From Apoderus coryli (Eukaryota > Arthropoda > Insecta > Coleoptera > Attelabidae): a stretch of DNA of 64,000 bases. Below, in pieces: positions 1 to 12,585 of the stretch. The stretch is taken from contig OU452210.1 in the NCBI GenBank assembly GCA_911728435.2, positions 2,728,001 to 2,792,000 of the forward strand. The letters run 5' to 3'. Within the stretch, counting starts at the first letter, position 1; the number at the start of each line of letters is the position of its first letter. The notes under the pieces were generated by a model. It saw nothing but the letters and a program-made list of their open reading frames with translations. It did no database searches and was not told the origin of the DNA. Position numbers and translations under genes: made by a program.

Positions 1-3000
1 CACCTAAAAGCGATGGAGGTTCCAAACTTAAAGGATATATTTTACAGAAACGACCAAAGGGTTCTGACGATTGGACAGACGTTAATTCCATTCCAATTAA
101 CGATACAGTATATACAGTGCCAAGTTTGAAAGAAGGTGAAGAATATCAATTTAGAGTCATGGCTGTTAATGATGTAGGTAGATCGGAACCAAGCCGTCCT
201 AGCAACCCCATTTTGATAGAAGAACAAGCAAATAAACCTCGAATGGACTTAGGTGGTGTTAGGGATATAACAGTAAGAGCTGGAGAGGACTTTAGTATTC
301 ATGTACCATATGTAGGCTTCCCAAAACCTACTGCTACCTGGTTTGCTAATGATAAGGTTCTTGACGAATCTGACACGCGAGTATTCCCGCAACTGGCAGA
401 TGATTATGCCAGTATAATTGTTAAAAATTCGAAACGTTCTGATACAGGTCAATATCGACTACAATTGAAGAATCCATCTGGATTTGATACTGCCACCATA
501 AATGTGAAAGTACTAGACAGACCTGGTAAACCTGAAAACTTGCGTGCCGACGAATTTGCAGGAGACTCCCTTACACTATATTGGCAACCGCCGAAAGATA
601 ATGGAGGCGCTGAAATTACGAACTACATTGTTGAAAGAAAGGAAGCCAAATCTGCTACATGGACTAAAGTTAGCGGATATGTAACGGTTCCTTTCGTTAG
701 AGTTCGAAATTTAACACTAGGTAAAGATTACGACTTTAGAGTAATTGCTGAAAATCAGTATGGCCAATCAGAGCCAGCTGTAACTTCTGAACCAATTCGC
801 GCTAGACATCCATTTGATCCTCCGGGTGCACCAGGAACACCACGAGGCATTGAGACTACAGAAGATTCTATTACTATTCAATGGACAAAACCACGTCATG
901 ATGGAGGTTCTCCTATTACAGGATATGTGGTTGAGAAACGACTTATAACAGAAGATAAATGGACAAAAGCATCACATGCTATAGTTCCTGATTTGAGTCT
1001 TAAAGCAATTAATTTGATTGAAAATCATGAATATGAATTTAGGGTAGCTGCTATCAATGCAGCAGGACAAGGACCATGGAGTTCATCATCAGATGCTATT
1101 TGCGCAAGAGCTGCACCCTCCGCTCCAAGAATTACATCGGACTTGAGTATCAGAGACATAATTGTTATTGCTGGTGAAGAATTAAAGATAACAGTTCCTT
1201 ATGTAGCGACACCTAAACCAAAGGCCACTTGGACAATCAATGGTGATGAAGTTACACTTGATAATAGAATTAAAATGGAAACTTCAGATATTGCATCTAT
1301 TTTCATTAACAAATGTGCTAAGCGTAGTGATACTGGTAGTTATACGATTAAGCTTACAAATTCAGTTGGCTCTGACTCCGCGTCATGTCGAGTATTAGTA
1401 GTGGATAAACCACAACCACCCCAAGGGCCTCTTGATATATCAGATATTACACCAGATAACTGTTCACTAGCTTGGAGACCACCCTTGGATGATGGTGGTT
1501 CACCAATAACAAATTATATAGTAGAAAAATTGGATATCAATGGTTTATGGGTTAAAGTCAGTAGCTTCGTACGAAATACTCATTATGATGTTATGAGCTT
1601 AGAACCAAACAGAAAATACAGCTTTAGGATACGTGCTGAAAATCAATATGGTGTGAGTGAACCACTTGAAAGTGCAGAGCCAATCATCGCGAAATACCCG
1701 TTCACAATTCCAGATGCTCCTGGAGCTCCAAGAGTTACTGACTGGGATAGCAACACCGTATATCTATCATGGGACCGACCTGCTCATGATGGCGGCTCAA
1801 GAATTCAAGGTTACAAACTGGAGTACCGCGATGTTCATGACACTCACTGGACCAGTGCTAGTGATTACCTTATTAAAGATACACACTTCGATTTGTATAA
1901 TCTTATTAGCGGACATGAATACGAATTTAGAGTAAGAGCTAAAAATGCTGCTGGATTTAGCAAACCATCTGCTTCATCAAGTAAATTCAAACTTAAAGGC
2001 AAATTCAACGTACCATCGCCTCCCAGAAATCCCAAAGTTGTTAATGTTGGCAAAGGATATGTCGATCTTACATGGGAACCACCAAGTAGTGATGGAGGAT
2101 CAAAAATCACGGGCTATATAATCGAGAAGAGAGAAATTGGAAGTCCATTGTGGACGAAATGCAACGATTATAATGTTATAGATACTAATTACACTGCTAT
2201 GAATTTGATTGATAGATCAGAATATGAATTTAGAATTACTGCTATAAACGCTGCCGGTAAAAGTGAACCTAGTACATGTACTACTCCAGTTAGGGTATGC
2301 GAAGTGCTTGGTGGTGAAAAACCAGAATGGATTCGTCGTCTGAATAACACATCAGCACCTCTTGGTAAATCTGTCATTTTAGAATGTGAGGCATATGGCA
2401 AACCAGAACCTACGTTCCGCTGGATAAAGAATGGTAGAGAAATTAATATGGGTGGAAGATTTAGAACTGAAGCAAAAGCAGGTACTGCATGGTTGCATAT
2501 TTCTGAACTATTAGACATTGACGATGGTGATTATACATGTGAAGCTAGCAACACACTAGGAACAATAACTACAACAGCTAGACTGAAAATTGGAAGTAAG
2601 TAGTATTTATAAACCTATAGTTTGGTTAGGGAATATTTTAGCATCTAGTGTAAATTGGCATATTTTTTCATAATAAAAGTACTAAGATTTTTGTATGGGC
2701 AATTCAAAGCAGACCTTGAGCCACAATAGGGCCTATGGTTCCTCGCGCGTTTTATTTTATTTAAAACATATATATGGCGTCAAAACCATAACGCATTGTC
2801 AGCTATTTTTTTGCTCAATGACCGAAAACGGTCATTAACATATATACGAGTAATATGCTCAAGTTTTATAAATTTAAAGTTCGTGTTGGAGAGAATTTGC
2901 GCAAATAAAATGCAAGTATTTTTCCTTTCAGCTCCACCAAGAATTGAGAGACTTCCAGGAGATTTGTATTTGGCTGAAGGGGATAATACAAAGATCAAAA

Positions 3001-6000
3001 TTTATTACTCTGGAGATCAGCCTCTCGATGTCACTCTCACAAAGAATGGACAAATTATTGATGATTCTTCACATATTAGATACTCTGTGTTTGATGATTA
3101 CATCATAATTTTCATTAAAGATATTAAAAAATCTGATGCTGGTAATTATGGCTTAACTGTTAAAAACGACAATGGTAGTGCTTCTGGAAGCTTTGCCGTA
3201 TATATCACTGGCTTACCTGGACCACCGACTGGACCATTAGAAACTAGTCATATTACCAAACACACTTGTACGCTCAACTGGAAACCTCCAAGTTACGATG
3301 GTGGACTACGCATTACTCACTATGTTGTCGAGAGAAAGGATGTAACTGGAACTCATTGGATAACAGTTTCTAGTTCATGCAAAGACACAACCTTTACTGT
3401 TCAAGGTCTAACTGAAGGACAAGAATATTTGTTCAGAGTGATGGCAGTTAATGATAATGGAATGGGACCACCACTAGAAGGTCTTAACCCAATTAGAGCT
3501 AAAGCTCCATTCGATCCGCCATCACCTCCTGGCATTCCTAACATCACTCAAGTCGGAGGAGACTTTGTCAATCTTGAATGGACTAAACCTGAAAATGATG
3601 GTGGTTCACGTATTCAAGGTTACTGGATCGATAAACGTGAAGTTGGTGGCTTAGCTTGGGTGCGCGTTAATTTGGCCATCTGTCTTCCAACACAGATTAA
3701 CGTATCAAATCTTATTGAAGGTCGACAATACGAATTCCGAGTATTTGCTCAAAATATTGCTGGTATTTCCGAACCATCATCTGCATCTACATCTGTGGTA
3801 ATTAAAGATCCCAAAGCACCGACTCCGCCAGAAATTATTAAACCTCTTAGAAATGCCCAATGTATTCAAAATCACAATGCTAAATTTGATTGTACAATCA
3901 CCGGAGTTCCGGCTCCTACGATTACTTGGTACAAGGGCGCTAGAGAAATTACCAGTGGTTCTAGATATCACATTTACAGTGAAGGAGATGTACATCATCT
4001 GGTCATTCATGACGTATTTGGAGAAGATGCTGATGAATATGTATGTAGAGCTGTTAACAAAGCTGGAATTAAGTCAACGAGAGCAGAGTTACTCATAATG
4101 AGTAAGTAGCCAAATTGTCTATCATATTAACTATCTCAGTGTTACAAAAAATAGAGGTTTATAGATTGAAACAGGCATCAGTAAGTAAGCTTATTCATGT
4201 GACGGTTTTAAAAACCGCGGAAAGTTGCAAATTTCACTGTTTATTCCATTAAGTTAGATTACATTCTTTAAGACTTTCTTTACGGTATGTTTTTGGTTTC
4301 ATTAGTTTGGCGTTTGCAGAATGCAAAAAATTCTCGAAATAACTAATAATTCTCTACTCAACCACTATTTCTTTATTTTCTCCATCATCTCATATTACCA
4401 AATATATAATTCATCTTATGCTCAGTCATTGTAGTGAATTTCGAATAACCTAACATCAAGCGAATTCGTGCTCGAAAATTCAATTATTGGTCGAAGATGT
4501 TTTCAAAAATGTTTATTATTTCATTTAGGAGTAAAGGTGAATCTTATCTCATCCTTAGAAAGTACTTTTTTTTACTAAAACACAACGTATTTTTGCGTTA
4601 TTGAATTCTTGTTTTCATATATCAACTTAAACTAATTTAATATATTCTTGATTTTTAGCGGCACCAAAATTAAACATTCCACCACGATTCCGTGATTCAG
4701 CATATTTCGACAAGGGTGAAAATGTTGTTATCAAGATTCCATTTACTGGATTCCCAAGACCAAAGATTACATGGGTTAGAGAAGGTGAAGTGATAGAATC
4801 AGGTGGCCATTACCATGTAGAGGTGAAAGATAGACATGCTATACTGACAATACGTGATGCCAGCAAACTTGATAGTGGTCCATATCGCATCACAGCTGAA
4901 AACGAATTAGGACAGGATACTGCAATTATTAAGATTCAAATAGCAGACCGTCCAGATCCACCTCGATTCCCAGCTGTTGATAACATTGGTACTGATTCAT
5001 TGGCTCTATCCTGGAAAGCACCAGTTTGGGATGGTGGCAGCAATATCACTAATTACATGGTTGAAAGGCGCGAACATCCTCTTTCCACTTGGATTAGGGT
5101 TGGAAACACACGATTGACAACGATGGCAGTGAGCGGATTGACACCTGGACATCAATACGAGTTTAGAATTTATGCCGAGAATATTTATGGACGCTCCGAT
5201 CCATCAGAAGTCAGCACACTTATAACTACCAAAGACACTATTAAAAAGAAAGTTGAAAAGAGGAAGTACGAAGTTGACGAGACTGGTAAGAAGATTCGTG
5301 AGTCACACAAAGAAACTGTTTCGGATTATGATAAATATGTCTTCGATATTTATTCTAAATTTGTACCACAACCAGTGGATATTAAGTCAAGAAGCGTTTA
5401 TGATGATTATGATATTCTCGAAGAAATTGGTACAGGAGCATTTGGTGTGGTACATCGCTGTCGTGAACGGAAGACTGGTAATATCTATGCGGCTAAATTC
5501 ATTCCAGTTTCTCATGCAATGGAGAAAGAACTGATTAGGAAAGAAATCGATATAATGAACCACTTACATCATCCTAAACTTATTAACCTACATGACGCTT
5601 TTGAAGATGACGACGAAATGGTACTAATTTACGAATTCTTATCAGGTGGTGAATTATTTGAAAGAATTACAGCTGAAGGATATCAAATGTCTGAAGCAGA
5701 AGTCATTAACTACATGCGGCAAATTTGTGAAGGAATTAAACATATGCATGAAAAGAATATTATACATCTTGATATTAAACCAGAGAATATTATGTGCCAA
5801 ACACGCAAAGGAACGAATATTAAACTTATTGACTTCGGATTAGCAACTAAATTAGATCCTAACGAAGTTGTTAAAATATCCACGGGAACAGCAGAATTTG
5901 CAGCACCTGAGATCGTTGAACGTGAACCTGTTGGATTCTATACTGACATGTGGGCGGTCGGTGTGTTAGCATACGTTCTGTTAAGTGGATTATCACCATT

Positions 6001-9000
6001 TGCTGGAGAAAATGATATTGAAACGCTGAAAAATGTCAAAGCTTGCGACTGGGACTTTGACGAAGAAGCTTTTGGCAGTGTTTCGGAAGAAGGAAAAGAT
6101 TTCATCCGAAGACTCCTATTGAAGAACAAAGAGTAAGTTAATAATATGTTATAATTGTTAATATTATATCTCCGGTTAGGCATATTTGTTAGAATAGATC
6201 TTACGCCAAATCTAAAACTATACTATACCGTGAAATACCTTCATATTTGAAAATAGACATACAAAACTTGAACAATAATGTGAACTCTATTAGGATTACA
6301 GAAGCCTTAAGATAAATTACTGTTTTCGTATTATTTTGACATGGCTGTTTATAGGTACATACTTTGGATTATAGTTATTTTTAATATGACATTAGCTGTC
6401 CCAAAATTATAAGGAAATCATTAGTATAATGGTATCTCTAAATAAAGATAAAAATATGGTTATTCCATGCTGAATATTTTCCATCCGTTTCAATTTTTTA
6501 AATCGAAATTAGAGCACCTTCTAAACTAATTAATCATTAGATTTGTTTAGCATTGTGAAATGAGCTATAATTTGTATGAATAAATTATACATATCCAGTA
6601 GGTACTAATGTTTGCCTTAAGTTTGTAACTGATGTTTTGTTTCTTCACATGCGAACTGAATCATTGGGCTGGTAATGTCTTAATTATTTTGATCTTAGAA
6701 AAAACGTATTTCAAAACTATTCATATGTTGCAGAAAACGCATGACAGCACAAGAATGTTTACTACATGCTTGGCTGAGTGGTGACCACAGCGACAGAACA
6801 CAGGTGATTGATCAATCAAGATATTTGCGTATTCGCGATAGGATTCGAGCTAAATATGATGCTTGGGATTCATTTGCACTTCCACTTGGACGTCTATCAG
6901 AATATTCTTCGCTACGTAAATTACTTATTGATAAATATAGGATACACGACGCATATTTCGGTAAGTATTTTTCGTAAAATTAAAGCTAGGTTTGCCATAT
7001 TATGTTACATAATGGGGAGTCTTAAGTCTGAAGAACTAGTTGAGTTCAATGAAAATTTGCATAGGACTAGATAGGCAAAAGATACTAAATGTCCCACTAC
7101 TAAAGGCATAGATCAGCCAATTGTTCGTTTTTATAACATGTATTATATATTTTGAAAAAGCAATCAAAAAAAAGTTAATGGAAAGTTGAAGTTAGTCAAA
7201 GAATTTTCTTTAAAATAAAGGCGAACAAGGCATTTTATTGTTTTAATTTGGTTACTTGATTTAGTTCTTTAAATAAAATTTTACTTACATTAATCAAAAA
7301 CTTGGATTAAAAGTATTCGCTTACTATTTGGAACTCTAGATCATCATTACCACAAACAGATCCTTCAATAAACTTATAGAAACTGAACACGGAGTTTAGA
7401 AACTAATTAATAAGTTTCTGTTTTTAGACCGTAGGCAAGCAGCTCCGAGATTTGTCATTAAGCCTCAAAGTGCTTTTTGTTACGAAGGCCAAAGTGTCAA
7501 ATTCTACTGTCGCATCATTGGTGTCGCGGCACCTACAGTTAGCTGGTACCATAATAATGTTGAATTGAGGCAAAGTGTTAAATTCATGAAACGATATGCT
7601 GGAGATGACTATTACTTTATCATTAATAGAGCTAGATTACAAGATCGTGGTGAATATATAATCAGAGCAGAGAACCACTATGGATCAAGAGAAGAAGTGG
7701 TATTCCTAAATGTCCAACGTAAGTTGTGTCAAAGAACAATATATAATGTTGTTGTTATAGGTACAAAATTAATTTAGTCCCCACTCGAAAAAACTCTGCT
7801 AACTTTATTTGTTTAATTTCCACCCAGGGATTCCCCAACTATTCGATACCTTCCAAATATATAATTCATAAATATGTCCTTATGTTTGAACTAGACTTAG
7901 AGATAGAGGATGATGAGACGATATAACCTTTTAAATTATTATTATTTTTTTCTTCACCAAGTGAGGTTAATGTAGCAAAAATATACCCTTGAATCGACTC
8001 AACATACTATACATAACATACAGCATTCTTTTATAGTTTTCAAATTCATATGCATACCAAAAAACTGTGCTTATGAACCAACAGACCCACTACTTACTGC
8101 TTTCTTTGACTTCGATGAACTAATAGTCGCACAATGTTATATAAGAAAATAATACAGTTATATTACCTACTTGTATAAACAGATTACTTTTCCACACAAC
8201 TTCGTCTTATTAATTCGATTAGCATATTGTGCATCTATTTTTTGTTTTTAGCATTACCTAAAGTTGTACCGGAATATAAACCTGAAGCTCCAATTATACG
8301 TAGACGTGAACCATTGCCATACACCTTCTGGCAAGAGGAACAAGAATGTGCTCCGAGTTTTACATTCTTGCTTAGACCTCGTGTTATGCAAGAGCGCGAC
8401 ACATGCAAATTATTGTGTTGCCTAAGCGGTAAACCATTCCCAACTGTTAAATGGTATAAAGACAAACGTGAGCTTAGTAAATACGAATACTCTATGTCAC
8501 ATTCTGATGGAGTTATCACAATGGAAATTGTGGGATGCAGACCATCTGACTCTGGCAAATACACTTGTGTTGCCACAAATATTCATGGGCAAGATGAAAC
8601 TTCATGTGTTGTAATAGTTGAAGGTCAAACTAGCACTGAAGAACAGACTAAAATGGCAGAAAGAATATTGCATTCTGGTGATAGAAAATATATTGAACAT
8701 CCTATAAAGCCAGCACCAATTCCCGTTACAATTAGGAAACAAGTTACCCAATCACATCCCATTCAACCCAGATCAAACAATCCAAGCACACATAGTTTAG
8801 CACATTCGGCATCAAATCTTAGCGTAGGAGAATCAGACAAAAGGCCGCCAAGGAAATACGGCAGGTTAGATTCAACGGGAAGTCCAAACCGATCACGAAG
8901 CGCTACAAAGGAATTGGCACGTAAGTAAACCGTTATCATTTATTGCATTATTATAAATAAAGTCAGTTTTTATTTCAGTTCCCCCAGACTCTACAATGGC

Positions 9001-10768
9001 TCCACCAGAATTTACAAAAACTTTAGCAGATTTAACAGTCAACGATGGAGAAAGTTTAACATTGACAGCACATGTTAAAGGTGACCCAGATCCTCAAATA
9101 GTATGGTCGAAAAACAATAAAGTATTAAGTTCATCAGAAGTTGTTGATCTTAAATATAAAAATGGAATTGCTCGATTACACATTAATGAAGTATATCCGG
9201 AAGATGAAGGGGAATACGTATGTAAGGCAACGAACTCAATGGGAACGACTGAGACAAAATGTCGATTGACTATTAAACGTAAGCGTAATTTCGGCATATT
9301 TAGATTCCAAAAATATTGTCTACAGAAATTCATCAATATCCCATTTTTGTAGCTAACCTAATTGACCAAAATTTCTATCTCATATTTTCCTTCTTATTGC
9401 AAAAATGTGTAAGCTTTTCGACCGAAGAGATGGCTTTGGGGAGGTTAATGAGATCCAATAAATAGTTGAAAGTGGTTACTAGATTAATGACAGAATCAGC
9501 TTATCATTTCTCTTCTCTTGGTTAATTGAGGTGTTGGGTAGCGTAGTCTTAGGGTATTTACGTTCAATGGCATACCACACAAAGTCCAATGGGTTCTAGG
9601 ATGGGAAGTTAATTATTGCGACTTGGCATTTATTACGATTTAGTTTACCAGGAACAATATCGTATTTTTTCGTTAAGATTACCTTACGTTAAATTAGACT
9701 CTTATTGGAACAATCCTAATTTATTACAAGCCCTAGCCTTATGTGTAATGTAAGCAAGGCTACTAAACAAAGTTGAGAGACTTATTCAATGATTTAAAAA
9801 AAAAAACCGAAATAAACAGAGAGTTAAGTGCTTAAATAAAATCTTTTGTTTCGATTACTCCTAAAGAAGTATAGAAAATTAAGAAATTTTTAAACTTCAT
9901 TTTGATGAAAGTTTTGACTTTGTTTTATTAAAACAACAAAAAGTTATAATACTCCTGTTATGTTCGGATGCGAAACATTTTATTTAACATTCGGGCTGTA
10001 TACTGGACACTGTTGCATTTTACGTGTTTATTTACATTATCTGGGGTCAAATGATAATATACAATATAAGTTATAATTAATTCTTTTTGTCATTTTTTTA
10101 TGATTTATTTAATATCAATTAAAATTTTATTTTTAGCTATGGCTAATGCAACAAATGGCAAGAAAAAGACCGAAGATAAACCTCCAACGATAGTTAGTCA
10201 TTTACAGTCAGCATTTGTAAAAGATGGCGAACCAGTTACCATTTCTTGTAGAATAATAGGAGCAGATAAATTTGATGTTATATGGCTACACAATAACAAA
10301 GAAATCAAACCGAGCAAAGACTTCCAATATAGTAATGAAGCAAATATTTACAAACTTACTATCGCAGAGATATTCCCAGAAGATTCTGGAGTCTATACTT
10401 GTGAAGCATTCAATGACGCTGGAGAGAGTTTCAGTAGTTGTACACTTAACGTTGTGGTTTCTGGCGAACAGTCTAAGCACCCAGTTTTCAAAACATTCCC
10501 CAACTCTACGACAGTTTCAGAGGGTGAAACAGCGTCATTTGAAGCAGAAACTGAGGAAGAACCCCTACAGATCAACTGGCTGAAAGATGGCAAACAGATC
10601 AAAGATAGTGCTAAATATAAATTTACAGCTGATGGTAAAAAATACACATTGCAAATAGTATCTTGCGATTCAAATGATATCGGCCAATACCAAGCTAAGG
10701 CTATAGGAAAGAAAGGAGAATCATTCGCGGCGTTTTCACTAAATGTTGTTCCATCCGGTCAGCTCTAA
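1..10768 (+). CDS. bt: Projectin/twitchin (bent), 3' half, eight exons
   Basis: Giant sarcomeric protein of the titin/twitchin family, which lies along insect thick filaments and connecting filaments. Coding exons set by GT-AG sites and phase: 1-2595 (open from base 3, 5' incomplete), 2932-4101, 4659-6132, 6734-6960, 7428-7718, 8252-8920, 8979-9278, 10137-10768. Together they give about 2451 residues in one frame. Order seen: alternating Fn3 and Ig modules (many with W.PP..DGG and EFRV.A.N.AG), then Ig-Fn3, then a MLCK-like kinase at about 5400-6790. The kinase has GTGAFG, the AAKF lysine, HLDIKPEN, DFG and AAPE, so its catalytic residues look intact. Next comes the regulatory tail (6791-6960) and five Ig domains, the usual twitchin C-terminus, with a Ser/Pro-rich linker at about 8640-8920. 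The kinase subdomain XI junction is spliced between 6132 and 6734. The family assignment is secure; the N-terminal half lies to the left of the window. Confidence 0.97.
5401..6960 (+). other. Twitchin-type Ser/Thr kinase domain and autoinhibitory tail
   Basis: Domain within bt, in two exons (5401-6132 and 6734-6960). Seen: glycine loop GTGAFG, catalytic lysine in AAKFIP, catalytic loop HLDIKPEN, DFG, and APE within EFAAPEIVE. The segment after the C-lobe, with DRTQVIDQSRYLRIRDRIRAK, corresponds in position to the regulatory helix that blocks the active site in twitchin and titin kinases (established for the family). The key catalytic residues are present, so this looks like an active kinase rather than a pseudokinase. 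Confidence 0.92.
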
Positions 10769-11236
10769 GCTCTGACAAACGCAAAATCTACGCAATTTAT
10801 TTTGATTATTGAATTTTTGAGTTTTTTTTTTAATTTTTACGAACGACTTGCTCCAAGATTATGTATAATATATTGTATTATTTTTTTAATATATCGAGGC
10901 ATTTCGCGGGAAGTGTTTATTCAGTATTGGTAACTTTATCTAAATAGCATCCTCAACCAATAATAAACATCACGACTGATAAAAATATCAATACTGCAAC
11001 AACACTTCCGTTTATAATCGACTTGCCGCATTGCATTATTTTTTATTTTCGAATAGAAAAAGGAGCAGAAATGCCGATTTATTATTTTTAGTCAAAGTAT
11101 GAAAAGAGAAATTTATTTATTTAGTGTGAAAGTGCTTGTGCCATCTTCTCATTATTCGTTGTTCATAATTTTAATTTTCATATATGCATTATAGCTTCTG
11201 TGCAAAGCCGAACCAAATTGTATCATATTATGTAAA

Positions 11237-11242
11237 AATAAA
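11237..11242 (+). terminator. Candidate bt polyadenylation signal
   Basis: AATAAA about 470 bases after the bt stop codon (10766-10768). It is the first canonical hexamer seen downstream in an AT-rich stretch, so this is plausible but not proven. Confidence 0.45.
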
Positions 11243-12310
11243 AATCTATAATTTTTAGACTTTCTTTTTATTTACCTTAATATCAACACTTGTCGAATCA
11301 ACCACAGATCTAGATCTGTGGAATCAACTAAGTGAGTATACTTCCTCTCTTGAGTTCACGTCGTAGAATTACAACTGAGCATTATAATTTGTTTAATCAA
11401 ATATCTATTTAAAAACAAATCGAACTCTGGAGTCATACAGTGTTTTATTTAAAAAAATGAGTACCTAGATTTTCTTAGTAAATAGAAGAGATATCCAAAA
11501 TCTTTCATTTAATTTGAAAACTTTAAAGAAGGTCGCAGTAATGAAGAAAAACTAACAACTATTGTTCATCGATGAACACGCAGCTATATTTCCAGGAGAT
11601 ATACCCCAACATTGTTCATTTTTTATCAGGTGTTAGTCTCTGATTAACAAAACCTTCATGGGTGCAGGAAATATCGTGATATTTATTATATTGAATATTA
11701 AGATGAATTGTTAGAATGGATGAATAACTACTTATGTTCAACCTTCGCATAGTAACTGCAATATACATAGTCAGTGGGTCTTGTAGTAGGGTACCTAATA
11801 ACCTATAGTTATATATATAATATACCTAGTTATATTTTTTCTTGGAAAATCCATAAATTGGCGCGTTATTGGTTTAACACCCACAATTATAAAAGAGGAT
11901 AACATCTTTATTATTATAATGTGATTGGCAATAATATTTATCTTTAAAAAAGCTAATTAAACCAAGCCCCTATGTTATATAAAAAAATGTGGTAAAATTT
12001 ACCACAAAATTAATATCGTATTTATTTTCCTATGCGGGTAATACAGAAAGTGATACGATACTGCATACTGCGTTTCCTAGTTTCCACAATAAAATCATTT
12101 TGAATAAATAGATAATTATTATAACTACTTATTGATGATATAAATTAATTCATAGGTACTACGTATTCTTAGTAATCATGTTTACTCTGTATAACAGATC
12201 ATAAATATGCACATTTTTAATAATAAAAAAAAACAACCACAGCAAAAATACAGTAACAATAATATATCACAAAACAGTAGCAAATGTATAGCTATAAAAT
12301 CTAAACGTGG

Positions 12311-12365
12311 ACTATTTGAGTGTTCTTAAACACTCCATTGCCCTTAGGCAATGCCCATAAATAGT
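12311..12365. other. 55-base three-way junction (T-shaped inverted repeat)
   Basis: Three perfect 7-bp stems. The outer stem is ACTATTT (12311-12317) with AAATAGT (12359-12365). Hairpin 1 is GAGTGTT/AACACTC (12318-12335) and hairpin 2 is CATTGCC/GGCAATG (12336-12353). Both hairpin loops are CTTA, and five unpaired bases (12354-12358) precede the closing strand. The helices abut without spacers. No coding region overlaps it. The function is unknown; it could be a structured RNA, a transposon end or a cruciform-forming site. Confidence 0.7.
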
Positions 12366-12585
12366 AGCGCATGACTGGTTAATTCTGCTTCAGCTTCAAT
12401 AAATATAGGTAATATGTAACTCCTAATGAAGACTTATATAAAATCTTAATAAATAAAATGAAGTACACATATTGAATCGAATTTACATTCTTTAAAACCA
12501 GTACAAAGTATTCAAATGTATTAGGTTAGTTAACTATAAATTTGCCACTGCTAAATAAGAATAAAAAAAACAAATAAAATATATA

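Larger units (their letters stand above)
10769..12585. other. Intergenic region between bt and the convergent small gene
   Basis: bt 3' UTR followed by AT-rich DNA with no supported exon. It holds a 20-base perfect palindrome (11302-11321, CCACAGATCT and its mirror) and the three-way-junction structure at 12311-12365. No other gene signal was seen. Confidence 0.6.

Noticed and set aside
12311..12365. tRNA or tRNA-like gene
   Set aside because: Only two inner arms, 4-base loops, and no A-box or B-box sequence or anticodon loop.
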